Shown here: one piece after another, positions 38,287 through 50,990 of the stretch | Layout: each line of letters begins with the position of its first letter | How positions within the stretch are numbered: position 1 is the first letter of the stretch | From: Ascochyta rabiei | Taxonomy: Eukaryota > Ascomycota > Dothideomycetes > Pleosporales > Didymellaceae | Assembly (NCBI RefSeq): GCF_004011695.2 | Contig: NC_082419.1 | Coordinates: 1,240,001 to 1,304,000 of the forward strand | Length of the DNA stretch: 64,000 nucleotides | Direction of reading: 5' to 3' | Made by a program: the position numbers and the translations under genes | The notes under the pieces: generated by a model | Database searches by the model: none | Told to the model about the DNA's origin: nothing | What the model saw: only the letters and a program-made list of their open reading frames with translations

Positions 38287-41200
38287 TACCCTCTTAAGCA
38301 ATATAACTATTTTTTAATATTTAGCTTATTAAATAAGGTAGTAAAGGTGGGTGTATTTAGTACTTTTATAAATATATCTACTAATTATTCTTTAGTTAGT
38401 ATATAGTTTAGATCTATTATCCCTTCTAGAATCTTTTCTCTTATAAAGTAATATTGTATATCTATATACTTAGTTTTAGAGTAGTATTCTAAGTTATTTA
38501 ATAGTGTAATAGCAGGTTAATTATTACTAAATAGATAGAATTTTTCCTCTTTTAGATTTAGAAGCTTTTTAATATCTAGTTATTTATAGATACTTATTAA
38601 ATAGGTATTTTCTTTAATTGCTTTTTTTAGAGCTATATATTCTGCTTTATAGCTACTTAGAGTAGTTAATTTTTATAGTTTACTAGACTAGCTAATAGAG
38701 GTTTTATTAAACATAAATATATATCTAATTGTACTTTTTCTAGTAGTTAAATTACTACCTTACTTATCATCTATATATCTAAGTAATAAAGGTACTAATT
38801 ATAATTAGAAAAATAATCTATTTTCTCTTATGTAATTTAGGTTTTAAAAATCTTATTAACTGCTATATAGTGTTCTTTAGTAGGATTAGATATAGATCTT
38901 ACGCAGCTAGATAAATAGACTACTAAGTTAGGTCTAGTGTAGGTAGTTAAGTGTATTAAACTACCTATATATTACTAGTATAGTTTTATATCTTCTAGAG
39001 TTACTTATTCTTTATTCTTTATAACTTAAAACTAGCTTCTACTAGTGTACTAACAGGATTTAAATCTAGCTTATTATATTTTACTAGTATATCTTTAATA
39101 TACTTAGTTTGTTTTAAGTAAACAGATCTTCTTATTCTATCTCTTATTATCTCTATCCCTAGAAAACATTTTGCTTCTCTTAGATTACTTAGTTCTAGTA
39201 GCCTTGCTAGATTTATTTTTAGTTCTTTAATAAGTTTAATATTATTTTCTATTATAAGAACATTATCTATATAGATTATTAGATAGATATCTATTTTCTA
39301 TTTTATAAAGATACCTTATTCTATAAATATAGGCTTATATTTTAGATTACTTAGTATAGCTTTTAGGTATATATACTAGGCTCTAGATACTTATTTTAAT
39401 CTATAAATTACTTTATTTAATATATAAACTATATTCTTATCTTCTAAAAAGCTTATAGGTTATTATATATATATATCTACATCTATAGAAATATATAGAA
39501 AAGCATTTTTAAAATCTAGCTATATTATTTCTAAATCTAGAAATACTACTATAAATAGTAGAAGTCTTATAATCTCTATTCTTGTTATATTTATAAAGAT
39601 TTCTAGGTAGTCTAGTCTATAGATTTAGCTAAACCCTTTAATAAACTATCTCACTTTATATTTAATAGTGTTAGTATTAGAGTTAACTTTAATCTTAAAC
39701 ATCTAGCGTCCCTTTAGTGCTGTTCTATTTTTAGGTAGCTTTACTAGTAATTAGGTAATTTACTCTTTTAGTTAATTAAACTCTATTTTATAAGCTTCTA
39801 GCTATTTCTTTTTATTCTCTAAATCTAATGCTTTAAAGTAGGTACTTAGCTCTAAATTAGTATTACTAGTTATAAATGCTAAATTATCTTTAGAGTTACT
39901 ATAGTAGTTATTATTATTACTATTAGTTTACTCTTAGTTTTGTGTACTATTAGAGTTACTAGGTAGACTATCTACTCTAGTACTTTAGTTATTATTTTTA
40001 TAGGAGAACTCTTAATAACTTCTTTTATTATTACTAAGTTCTTTATTAAAGTCTATTATAATTATATCTTATTTTTAATACTATTATTAAATTTACCTTC
40101 TAGGATTATAGCATCTCTTGTTTGTATAATCCTCTTAGATAAATTATCTAAGATCTAGTAATTATTTTAGTTAAAACCTATAAGAATTTATTTCTTAGCT
40201 CTAGGCTCTAGCTTTATAAGGCCTATTAATTTATCCTTATAGTATACTATAGAGCCCTAAATCCTTAGATTATCTAGATTAGGCTTTTTATTATAGAGCT
40301 TTTTAAATAGTAATATAGATAAATAGAAGTGTAGAGTTATATTATATATAGAAATAGCTGTTTTAACTACCTCTACCTAGTATAGAAGATCTATATTAGC
40401 ATTAAAAAGTAATACTCTAGCTATTTCTATAATAGTTTAATTAACTCTCTCTATTAAATTATTTTGTTCTAGCGTATAGTGACTTAAAAATTAATAAATA
40501 ATACTATTTTTAATAGTAAATCTTTTTAATAGAGAATTATTAGATTCTTTACTATTATCTAACCCTATTATCTTAATAGATAGATTAGATTAGTTTTCTA
40601 CTTTTAGTTTATATTCTTTAAATAATTCTAGAGCCTCTAATTTTTGTTTTAAGAGCTTAAAGTTTAGTTCCCTAGTAGCACTATCTAGAAAAAAGATAAT
40701 ATATCTATATCCTACTTTTAAACTAGAGGTTATAGGTCTGTAAATATCTATTACTACTTTTTATAGATAAATAGTAGGTTTATCTATTATTACTCTTAAT
40801 TTATTATTAGTTTGTTTTGCCTATATACAGGCTACACAGTTAAAACTATAAGTTTATAATATTTTAATATTAAGTAGTTTACCTATAGTATCTATACTTT
40901 TATATCTAAATCTATTATAATATAGTTCTAGCTTTTCTAAAGTAGATTTATTAGGATCTAAGTAGAGTATATAGTTCTTATAGTTTAAATTATCTATAGA
41001 GCTATCTTAAATAATAATTATATTTATAAGGTCTAGTATATACATATTATAAGTATACTTTACTTTAATAACTAGGTTATCTCTTATTAAGATAGCTTCT
41101 TCCTTTGTAAAGTTTGCTTTAAAGTCTTTTTCTATTAATTTTCAATATATAAAAGGTTTACAGAGAAGCTTAGTATAAAGAGGTAATTATTTAGTAGACT

Positions 41201-42435
41201 TTTTATATTATTTACTATAAAGCATATCTTTTAAATAGCTACAGTATTAATATTAATATTATTACCCTAGCCGAATTTAGTTACTTTATCTACTAAACTA
41301 CCTTTAAAAAATAATAACCAATTACATATTAAATGCTAAGTACTTTCTAAATCTAGTATTAAGTTAGCTTTAGTTAAACTTAACTATAGGTTATTATTAT
41401 AATATACCTTATTATTAAAATCCTCTAGTAAACCTAGATCTATTTAATCTAGAGATAAGAGAGCTTAATCTTGTTCTTTTTTAACCCTTTTTTCTGCTAT
41501 ATTTTTAGCTAGATCAGGTAATTATCGAATGGAATAATAGGTATGTCTAGTTTTAAACCAATTAGGTTTCTTTTCTAGATTAAGAAACTAGCAACTACTT
41601 ATTTAATGCGTATTTACTTTATATTTATTATAATAGCGTTACTTTATAACCTTATTCTTTTAGTATAGTTTGTGTTTTGTTTAGTATAGTACTTTTATAG
41701 TACTTTTTTAGCAACAGGATTTATTAATTAAATTGAAAAATAGTGTTTCTATATTTATTTTATCTAAATTCTAACAAAAGGATTAGGTAATAATAGTAAC
41801 AAATCCCTTATAATTTGGAGTTAGACTGTTAAGTACATAAGTAAGTACTACTTACTTAGGTAATTAAATTCCTTTTAAGCTTAAATTATTATTAAGATAT
41901 TTAATTTTGCTTAGGAAATTTTCTATTAAATTAAAGTTCTAGAGATAGGATTTAAAGAATTCTTTTAATAGAAGAAATTTAGCTGTAAATCCTTTAAGAG
42001 AGTATAGATTTACTAGTATAATCTAGTAATCTATAGCAGTAGTACACTTTTAAATTTATATACTAGGGCCTTTTTTATAATTAAGTATAATATATACTTT
42101 TACCTTTCTATCTATAGTAGTTAGGATAATAATTAGCTTATTATTGTTATTATTATAGATAGTGTTATCGAGATCCTTAGTAGTAAGGATAGCTATTATT
42201 TAGTTACTCTAGAATTTGTAATTAGCTTAGCTAGAGAGCTTTTTAATCTTAAGAGAATCTAATATTTTAAATTGTAAATTTGTACTGTTTTTAACTTTAA
42301 AAGGTGTTAATTTACGAAACAATCAGTTTAATTAAGAAATGATTAGTTTAGATGTTGTTTAGGTAATAGTGCGCTGTAATTAAGAGATAATTAGTTTAGA
42401 TGTTGTTTAGGTAATAGTGCTCTAGGCTTATAACC
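38287..42435 (-). pseudogene. Copia-3 gag-pol remnant
   Basis: On the minus strand, 38631-38670 reads LTTLSSYKAEYIA, the Copia RNase H box, and 39261-39285 reads LIIYIDN, the YVDD reverse transcriptase box with the second Asp changed to Asn. The segment 38740-38880 is homologous to the RNase H fragment of Copia-4 at 43219-43330. The upstream (5') end near 41500-42400 retains somewhat more CpA/TpG than the rest. Stops are dense and no start codon can be assigned. Confidence 0.78.
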
Positions 42436-43218
42436 TGTGAAAATTAGAAGTAATAGTTAAATTAATTAATTTTGTAACTATAGAGAGAGGGCTATAGTTA
42501 TCCTTTATAGTTTCGGATAGGCCTAGATCTAGTTTTTAGATAGGCCTAGATCTAGTTTTAGGTAGACCTAGATCTAGTTTTAGATAGGGCTAGATCTGGT
42601 TTTAGATTACCCCTTAGTAAAACACTTAGTGTTTTAGATTTATTTTCTCGTACTCTTATACTTAGAGTATTATTATATTATAGTTTTTTATTTTTACTTT
42701 ATCTTACTAGGTTTATTCTAGTATTAGAGAAGAAACCTTAAAAAACGCGTTTTGGCACGATTGCAAGCAAGGTGTTAAAAAGTTAGTTTGGAATAATTTA
42801 TTACACTAGCGCTGCTAGTAGTATAGGCTTACTAATCCTAGATATTATATATTAGCTAGTAATGTATCTAGTCTAAGATGCGCTAGTGTAATAAATAATA
42901 GGTTACTCCTAACTATAAGGTTTTTATTGCAAAATTTGTGTATTTCTTCTATTCCTTAACTTCTATTCTCTTTAGAGACTTAATTAGGACTAGTAGAGCT
43001 TAGGTAATATTTTAATCTAGTTTATTAGGTGTGTTATACCTTTTACTAGGCTTATAAGTATTTCTAGACTTCTATAGCTTCTATTATAGCTTTAACTATA
43101 TCTACTTAAAAATAGTTTATATTATAATCTTCTTGTTTATAGTTTATTTTAAGAAGCATTCTCTTAGTTTTTATATTTATAGTTATATTACTTACTTTTT
43201 AAATTATTATATTAAACA
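42436..43218 (-). repeat. Copia-3 5' LTR
   Basis: 783-bp LTR, TGTGAAAATT to ATTAAACA. The length difference from the 3' LTR is largely its smaller minisatellite (about four units, 42515-42606). Confidence 0.9.
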
Positions 43219-43616
43219 GTAGTTAATAGGATTTTGAAATATCTAAATTACATAAGAGAAAATAGATTATTTTTCTAATTATAATTAGCACTCTTATTAC
43301 TTAGATATATAGATGCTGATTAGAGTAGTAATTTAACTACTAGAAAAAGTACAACTAGATATATATTTATGTTTAATAACACCTCTATTAGTTAGTCTAG
43401 TAAACTATAAAAATTAACTACTCTAAGTAGCTGTAAAGCAGAATATATAGCTCTAAAAGAAGCTTCTAAAGAATATACCTATTTAATAAGTATATATAAA
43501 TAACTAGATATTTATAACCTTCTAAATCTAAAAGAAGAGAAATTCTATCTATTTAGTAATAATTAACTTGCTATTACACTAGTAAATAACCTAGAATACT
43601 ATTCTAAAACTAAGTA

Positions 43617-45480
43617 ACGTACCCTACGGGCGAGCCGCTTAACGGGCAAGCCGCTTACTTTTGCTAAGCCCCTACCAAACTTCTCCTCCTACACTAATGT
43701 CTTCTTAACAACACTATTTAGACGTGTTAAAGGAAGCTTAGATACAGCTTGCGCTCTAGGCTCTTAAACAAGACGCGAATCTCTCTTAGCAACGCGCTGC
43801 AGCTATCTACAGGGTCCCTTAAAAGACACTAAGCAACTAACATATAGGACGACCTTTACGCGTAGATTCTATAGCCAACTTACAGAAGCTAGACAATAAT
43901 AAGAAGAAGGTAATTATTAAGCATGTTCTTTAGCTAGATGCGTAAGGATTTTCCTCTTAGCTCTTAGATGTAGCTACTATAGCCAATTCTTTGCGCGCTA
44001 AGCGCAATCTAGGCCCTATTAGCGTAAACTGGCCTAGTACGTTTGTTAAGTAACACCTAGAGCTTAAAGTTAAGTTTAATTGTAAGTACGACTATAAGAG
44101 AGCCCTCTATAAGGATTCTAAGGTTCTATAGGGCTGGTTTAGCCTAGTAGCTAACATTAAAGCTAAGTATAGCATCTAGGATAAAGACATATACAACTTT
44201 AACAAGACAGGCTTTATAATAGGCTAGATCTCTCTAGAAGCAGTTATTACAGCTTTAGAACAATAGGGTCGGCTAAAGGCTATCTAGCTAGGCAACTAAG
44301 AGTAGGCTACGGCTATAGTAAGCATTAATGCTAAAGGATAGGCTATTCCGGCCTTCCTTATCTTTAAAGCCTACTACTACCTCTCTGCCTAGTACAAAGA
44401 AGAGGATCTGCCTTACAACTAGGTTATTAGAGTCTCTAATAACAGCTGGACTACTAACAAGCTTAGTCTTAACTAGTTAAAGCACTTTAACAGGCATACA
44501 AAGGAGCGTACTATTAGTACCTACTATTTACTTATTATTAATAGTTATAAGAGCTATAACTCTCTTAAATTCTAGTAATACTGTAAGGATAACAAGATTA
44601 TTGCTCTCTATTTACCTTCTTACTTATTACACCTTACACAGCCCCTTAATATAGGTTGTTTTACTACTTTAAAGAAGGTGTATAGGCGCTAAGCTAAAAT
44701 ACTTATACGTAACTAGATTAACTATATTATAAAGACAGAGTTCCTGCTATGCTTTATACGCGCCTATAATGCTATAATTACTTCTAAGAACATCTAGGGA
44801 GGGTTCTAAGGTGCTAGATTAGTCCTATTTAACCTAGACCGGGTTATAATAGCTCTTAATGTAAAGTTGCACACTCTATCACCACTACTACCTGTTAACA
44901 ACGAGCTCTGGCAGTCGCAAACCCTAAGCAACACCCTTAAACTTAGGTTGTAATCAACGCTTGTAAAGATAAGGATTTAGAGGTATATAGATAGTTTGCC
45001 TACCTCTATAGTTAAGGCGTTTAAGAAGGTAGTAAAAGGGGCAGCAATAATTGCGCATAAGCTAGTGTTGGCGCAACAGGAGATTACTTAGCTTTAAGCT
45101 GCTAATAAGGTAGCTATACAACAAAAATTACACAAAAGAAAGTAAGTTTAGGCAGAAGAGACCCTAATAGTTAAGGATAGCCTGCGATTAATAACTCTGA
45201 AGGAGTTTAGGGCGCGTAGTAATAGGAAGAAGGTAAAGAAGCAGGTGCGCGCTAAAGGAGGTAAGCCCTTCTAAAGACGCTGTGGACAGTGCAATTAGAC
45301 AGGACACAACGCGCGAACGTGTTAGAAAGAGGTAGAAGTAGTTTCTAAATAGTATTACAGGCTATACTGCACTTTACAGCACTAAACTAGGTTGTTTTAG
45401 GCTATAATAGGGTGGAGTTTGGTAGGGGCTTAGTAAAAGTAAGCGGCTCGACCGTTAAGCGGCTTGCCTATAGGGTACGT
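43617..45480 (+). mobile_element. pogo-D: pogo/Fot1-type DNA transposon, GCCGCTTA subtype
   Basis: 1864 bp between TA dinucleotides (43615-43616 and 45481-45482). Terminal inverted repeats begin ACGTACCCTACGGGCGAGCC and carry a GGGCRAGCCGCTTA motif twice with 16-bp spacing, then TTTTGCTAAGCCCC. It is the least RIP-mutated pogo copy here by eye and diverges from the GCGGATTA copies across the body. Confidence 0.94.
43697..45352 (+). pseudogene. pogo-D transposase
   Basis: Frame of 552 codons from ATG to the first stop after the zinc knuckle, with no net indel (knuckle cysteine at 45281 is 528 codons after the ATG). Segments typical of pogo/Fot1 are visible: ANSLRAKRNLG, YKRALYKDSKVL and YNFNKTGF. 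The catalytic Asp codons are AAC (44201, codon 169) and AAT (44540, codon 282). The knuckle is C-GQ-C-N-stop-TG-H-NART-C. Several TAA/TAG codons break the frame, so it is inactive. Confidence 0.88.
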
Positions 45481-45664
45481 TATATAGATATATAATATTA
45501 TTTTATAAGAGAAAGGATTCTAAAAGGGATAATAGATCTAAACTATATACCTTAAATAAAGAATAACTAGCAGATATATTTATAAAAGCACTAAATACCC
45601 CTACCTTTACTACCTTATTTAGTAAGCTAAATATTATAAAATAGTTATAATGCTTAAGAGGGTA

Positions 45665-46513
45665 TATTTAATATAAAATAATCTAAAAAGTAAGTAATAC
45701 AACTACAATTATAAAAACTAAGAGAATAGTTATTAAATAAACTATAATAAAGAAATTATAATATAAACTATTTCTAAGTAGATATAGTTAAAGCTATAAT
45801 AGAATCTATAGAAGTCTTAAAATACTTATAGGCCTAGTAATAGGTATAACACACCTAATAAACTAAATTAAAATATTACCTAAGCTCTACTAGTCCTAAC
45901 TAAGTCTCTAAAGAGAATAGAAGTTAAGGAATAGAAGAAATACACAAATTTAGTAATAAAAACCTTATAGTTAGGAGTAACCTATTATTTATTATACTAG
46001 CGCATTATAGACTAGATTTATTACTAGCTAAAATATAATATCTAAGATTAGTAAGCCTATACTACTAGCAGCGCTAGTGTAATAAACTATTCTAAACTAA
46101 CTTTTTAACACCTTTCTTACAATTGTGCTAAAACGCGTTTTTTAAGGTTTCTTCTCTAATACTAGAATAAACCTAGTAAGACTAAGTACAAATAAAAACT
46201 ATAAGATTATAATACTCTAAGTATAAGAGTACTAAAAATAAATCTAAAACACTAAGTGTTTTACTAAGGGGTAATCTAAAACTAGATCTAGCCCTATCTA
46301 AAACTAGATCTAGACCTGTCTAACAAACTAGATCTAGGCCTATCTAAAACTAGATCTAGGCCTATCTAAAACTAGATTTACGTTAAACTAAAACTAGATC
46401 TACACCTATCTAAAAACTAGATCTAGGCCTATCTAAAACTAAAAAGGATAAATACTGCTCTTTCTCTATAATTACAAAATTAATTAATTTAACTATTACT
46501 TCTAATTCTTACA
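45665..46513 (+). repeat. Copia-4 3' LTR
   Basis: 849 bp; the reverse complement of the Copia-3 LTRs. Its minisatellite (about 46272-46440) has around seven AGATCTAGGCCTATCT units. Confidence 0.9.
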
Positions 46514-47233
46514 AAATTCTCTCTTAAACTAGCGTTAATTGCGACCCTAATTGTAGGGTATTACTTAGGGTTTAGGACTACTAGAGAGCATCTTCTATAG
46601 AAGGTAGCAGTAGAGTACGTAGGTAGATATTAAGACCTATTATAACCTATTCTAGGTTAAACAGGACTATTCTAGCGCCTTAGAAGCCTTCTTAGATATT
46701 GCTAGAAGTAAATATCTCCTTATAGGCGCCTATAAAGTACAGTCGAAACTTAGTTTTAGTAATATAAGTAATATAGTTTTATATAAGACTCTTAGCTTAA
46801 CACCTATACGCCTTTTTTAGAGAAGTAAAACAATCTATATTAAGTAGTTAGAAGAGGTGTAATAAGTATAAAGGTATAACGTACTCTATAGGTAAGTAGA
46901 TTAAATAGGTAAGTAGATTACTCTGCTAAGACTATACTAAACCTCCACTATACTACGCAATGCCTTAATAATAATATTAATCTACGCTCTTAAGATAAGC
47001 TGTAATATAGCTTACGTTCTAGGTAATTAAATAAGACGTAATACTTACTCTATAATACGCTATAGCTATATATAACATACCTTATAGTATACTATATACT
47101 TAATATATAGAATAACCTATATAAGCTAATTATATACTAGTTTAACAGATTATAGACTAGACTAAGAAGAACGTAATTACTAAGTATATTCTTAAGCTAG
47201 ATATATAAGGATTTACTTCTTAGCTAGCTACTA

Positions 47234-49096
47234 ACGTACTCTACAGGTAAGCGGATTAAACAGGTAAGCAGATTACTCTGCTAAGACTACACTAAATCTC
47301 TACTCTATTATAGCTTATATTAGCCTAATTTAGCCTTATATACAGTAGTACAGTATATAATATTATTTAGAAATATCTTCTATAGCCTTCTTATATATAC
47401 GTAAGTTATGTCTAATATTATAGCACTTTATACAGCGTCTTTAGGTTACTTCCCCTCCTTTAGCACGCACTCGCTTCTTTACCTTCTTACCATTACTACG
47501 CGCCCTAAACTTAGTTAGAGTAGTTAATTAAAGGCCTTCCTTAGCTGTTAGGACTCCCTCCTGCTGTAATTGCTTTCTTTTATGCAATTTACGTCGCGTA
47601 GCAGCCTTATTTACTACTTAAAGCCTAGTAATCTCCCTTTAAGCTAACACTAGCTTATGCGCTACTATAGCTGCACCTTTAGTAAGCTTTTTAAAGGCCT
47701 TAACTATTAAAGTTAGTAAGCTGCTTGCATGCCTTTAAATCCTCTCTTAAACTAGCGTTAATTGCGACCCTAATTGCAGGGTAGTGCTTAGGGTTTAGGA
47801 CTGCTAGGGCTTATCTTCTATAGTAGGTAGCGGTAGAGTACGTAGGCGGACATTAAGACCTATTATAACCCGTTCTAGGTTAAGGGGGACTATTCTAGCG
47901 CCTTAGAAGCCTCCTTAGATATTGCTAGAAGTAAATGTCTCCTTATAGGCGTCTATAAAGTATAGTAGGAACTTAGTTTTAGTAATATAAGTAATATAGT
48001 TATGTATAAGATTCTTAGCTTAGCGCCTATATACCTTCTTTAGAGGGGTAAAACAACCTATATCTAGTAGTTATAAGAGGTAAGATTAGTATAGAGGTAT
48101 ACATAGTGTAACAATCTTTACTTCCTTACAGTATTATTAAAAGTTAAGGGAGTTGTAGCTCTTATAGCTGTTAATAAGAAGCACCTAGTATACTTCTTAG
48201 GTGCGCGTCTTTATATAGGCATTAAAGTGCTTTAACTAGTTTAGACTAAGCTTATTAGTAGTCTATCTGTTCTTAGAGACTCTAATAACCTAGTTATAGG
48301 GCAGATTGTCCTCTTTATACTAGGTAGAGAGGTAGTTACAGCCTTTAAAGATAATAAAGGGTAGAATAGCCTACTCTATGCCATTAATGCCCTATATAAC
48401 TGTTGTCTACTCTTAATTACTCTACTATACTGCCTTTAGCTGTTCTTAACGCTCTAAGCCTGTAATAACTGCTTCTGTTAATATCTAGCCTATTATAAAG
48501 CCTGTCTTATTAAAGTTATACGTATTATTATTCTAGATACTATACTTAGCTTTAACATTTGCTATAAGCCTAAACTAGCCCCTAATAATCTCTAGATCCT
48601 TACTGAGGGCTCTCTTGTAGTCGTACTTGCAATTAAACCTTACTTTAAGGTTAGAGCGGCGCTTAACAAACGTATTAGGCTAGTTTATGCTAACATGGCC
48701 TATATTACGCTTAGTACGCAAAGAATTGGCTATATTAGCTACAGTAGCTAACTAAGAGGTAAATCCTTGTGTATCTAGCTTAAGGATGTACTTAGTAATT
48801 ACGTCCTCCTTAGTCAAGTCTATAATCTGTTAAACTAGCGTATAATTAGCTTGTGTAGGTTATTCTGTATATTAAGCGTGTAGTATACTGTAAGGCGTGT
48901 TATATATAGCTGCAGCGCGTTATAGAGTAAGCGTCTCGTCTTATTTAATTACCTAGAGCGTAAGTTATATCGCAGCTTCTCTTAAAGGCGTAGATTAATG
49001 TTGTTGTTAAGGCATTGCGTGGTAAGGTGGAGGTTTAGTGTGGTCTTAGCAGAGTAATCCGCTTACCCGTTTAATCCGCTTACCTGTAGAGTACGT
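47234..49096 (-). mobile_element. pogo-F: intact-length pogo copy nested in pogo-E
   Basis: 1863 bp between TA at 47232-47233 and 49097-49098, in opposite orientation to E. Terminal repeats are of the GCGGATTA subtype with the two-copy 17-bp motif. It is less mutated than its hosts E and G. Confidence 0.94.
47363..49015 (-). pseudogene. pogo-F transposase
   Basis: ATG at 49013-49015; knuckle cysteine at 47432-47434, exactly 527 codons on; first stop after the knuckle at 47363-47365. Frame length is identical to B and C, with in-frame TAA/TAG but no indel. The catalytic Asp codon is AAT (48509-48511). This copy and C are the best templates for describing the family. Confidence 0.88.
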
Positions 49097-50402
49097 TATA
49101 GCTAATATAACTAAATCTTTACGTACTAAGTATAATATAGGCTATATTAGCACAAACTAGCCTAATATATTTATTAAGCGCTGCTCTAACCTTAAAGTAA
49201 AGTTTAATTATAAGTATAACTATAAGAGAGCTTTCTATAAGGATCTAGAGATTATATAAGGCTAGGTTAGGCTGATAGTAAATATTAAAGCTAAGTATAG
49301 TATCTAGAAAAATAATATATATAACTTTAATAAGACAGGCTTTATAATAGGCTAGATATTAATAGAAGTAGTTACTATAGGCTTAGAGTGTTAAGAACAG
49401 CTAAAGGTAGTATAGTAGGGTAACTATAAGTAGATAATAGTTATATAGGGTATTAATAGTATAGAGTAGACTATTCTACCCTTTATTATCTTTAAAGGCT
49501 GTAACTACCTCTCTACTAAGTATAAAGAAGACAATCTACCTTATAATTAGGTTATTAGAGTCTCTAAGAACAGATAGACTACTAATAAGCTTAGTCTAGA
49601 CTAGTTAAAGTACTTTAATGCCTATATAAAGACGCGCACCTAAGAAGTATACTAGCTACTCCTTATTAATAGCTATAAGAGCTATAACTCTCTTAACTTC
49701 TAATAATACTATAAGGAAGTAAGTACTATTATACTATATATACCTCTACACTTATTATACCTCTTATAGCTACTTAATTTAGGCTATTTTACCTCTTTAA
49801 ATAAGGTGTATAGGCGCTAAGCTAAGGATTTTATACGTAACTACATTACTTATATTACTAAAACTAAGTTCTTACTATACTTTATAGGCGCCTATAAGAA
49901 GATATTTACTTCTAGCAATATCTAAGAAGGCTTCTAAGGCGCTAGAATAGTCCCCTTTAACCTAGAATAGGTTAAAATAGGCCTTAATATCTGCCTACGT
50001 ACTCTACTGCTACCTCCTATAGAAGATACTCCCTAGCAGTCCTAAACCCTAAATAATACCCTATAATTAGAGTTGTAATTAACGCTAGTTTAAGAGAGGA
50101 TTTAAAGGTATGTAAGCAGCTTACTAACTTTAATAGTTAAGGCCTTTAAAAAGCTTACTAAATATGCAGCTATTATTGCGTATAAGCTAGTGTTAGCTAA
50201 AAAGAAAATTACTAGGCTTTAAATAGTAAATAAGGCTGCTATATAACGTAAATTAAATAAAAGAAAACAGTTACAGGAGGAGGGGGTCCTAATAGCTAAG
50301 GAAGGCCTTTAATTAACTACTCTAACTAAGTTTAGGGCGCGTAGTAATAGGAAGAAGGTAAAGAAGCAAGTGCGCGCTAAAGGAGGGGAAGTAACCTAAA
50401 GA

Positions 50403-50604
50403 TATAAAGAGTGTACAAAGCGATTATAAGAGAGAATAGAGTTAAAGAGAATAGTAGGTGTATTAAGGTACGTAGTATATAGTAATAAGACTAATTACTA
50501 GAGTAATAGCGATAACCTCTAACACCTTTATATAGTCTAGGCTAACTAGCCCTATAGTAGCTTACTAAGACTAGTAGGGGCACCTCTAGGCCTAGCGCCT
50601 AATA
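50403..50604 (-). mobile_element. Solo-LTR-like insert in pogo-E
   Basis: 202-bp segment absent from all other pogo copies, flanked by AAAGA at 50398-50402 and 50605-50609. On the minus strand its ends read TATTAGG and TTTATA, consistent with RIP-mutated TG/CA ends of a solo LTR. No full-length parent is present in the window. Confidence 0.65.
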
Positions 50605-50835
50605 AAAGACGCTATATAAAGTGCTATAATATTAGATATAACTTATATATAGAGAAGAAGGCTATAGAAGATATTTCTAAATAATATTATATACTGCACT
50701 ACTATATATAAGGCTAAAGTAGGCTAATATAAGCTATAAAAGAGTAGAGGTTTAGTGTAGTCTTAGTAGAGTAATCTACTTACCTATTTAATCTACTTAC
50801 CTATAGAGTTCGTTATATAGTATAATAATATTTAC

Positions 50836-50990
50836 TATTATAGACTAGCCTTAGAGTAGAATATAATAAGGGTTAATATAGTATTATATCTCTTAAGAAG
50901 GTAGTATATTACGTATTCTTCTAATATATCTATAGAGCACGTAACTACCCTATCTTACTTAAGGCTTAGATAAGGTCTAAGCCTATAATA
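50836..50990 (-). repeat. Gypsy-3 3' LTR
   Basis: 155 bp, TATTATAGAC to CCTATAATA; terminal TG and CA mutated to TA. Confidence 0.9.

Larger units (their letters stand above)
37440..43218 (-). mobile_element. Copia-3: LTR retrotransposon with long LTRs
   Basis: LTRs 37440-38286 (847 bp) and 42436-43218 (783 bp). On the minus strand the purine tract GCTTAAGAGGGTA precedes the LTR at 38286. GGTTATAAGCC follows the 5' LTR at 42436, resembling a tRNA-type primer-binding site. RNase H text lies near 38631-38670 and the reverse transcriptase box near 39261-39285, in the Copia order for a minus-strand element. No target duplication was seen (GTTTA against GTAGT), so the insertion has probably been rearranged. 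All frames are degraded. Confidence 0.9.
43219..45664 (+). pseudogene. Copia-4 RNase H remnant, interrupted by pogo-D
   Basis: The plus strand reads as Copia RNase H with few disruptions: a YxDAD segment near 43310, TTRKSTTRYIFMFNNT near 43335-43380, and LSSCKAEYIALK near 43418-43455. Pogo-D interrupts the frame at a TA at 43615. After it the text resumes at 45481 with a degraded ADIFTKAL-like end before the purine tract. This is the C-terminal part only; reverse transcriptase and integrase are absent. Confidence 0.82.
43219..46513 (+). mobile_element. Copia-4: 3' tail of a Copia-3-family element, split by pogo-D
   Basis: RNase H sequence (43219-43616 and 45481-45650), purine tract AAGAGGGTA and a complete 849-bp LTR (45665-46513), all on the plus strand. 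The 5' half is missing: the fragment starts abruptly against the 5' LTR of Copia-3. The LTR ends inside pogo-G, so this element probably inserted in G or was joined to it by rearrangement. Confidence 0.85.
46879..50813 (+). mobile_element. pogo-E: pogo copy split by pogo-F and a solo-LTR-like insert
   Basis: Lies between TA at 46877-46878 and TA at 50814-50815, inserted in pogo-G. Its own sequence is 46879-47233, 49099-50402 and 50610-50813. The transposase ATG (46960) and much of the GCGGATTA-type terminal repeat survive, but the copy is strongly RIP-mutated. Confidence 0.9.
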
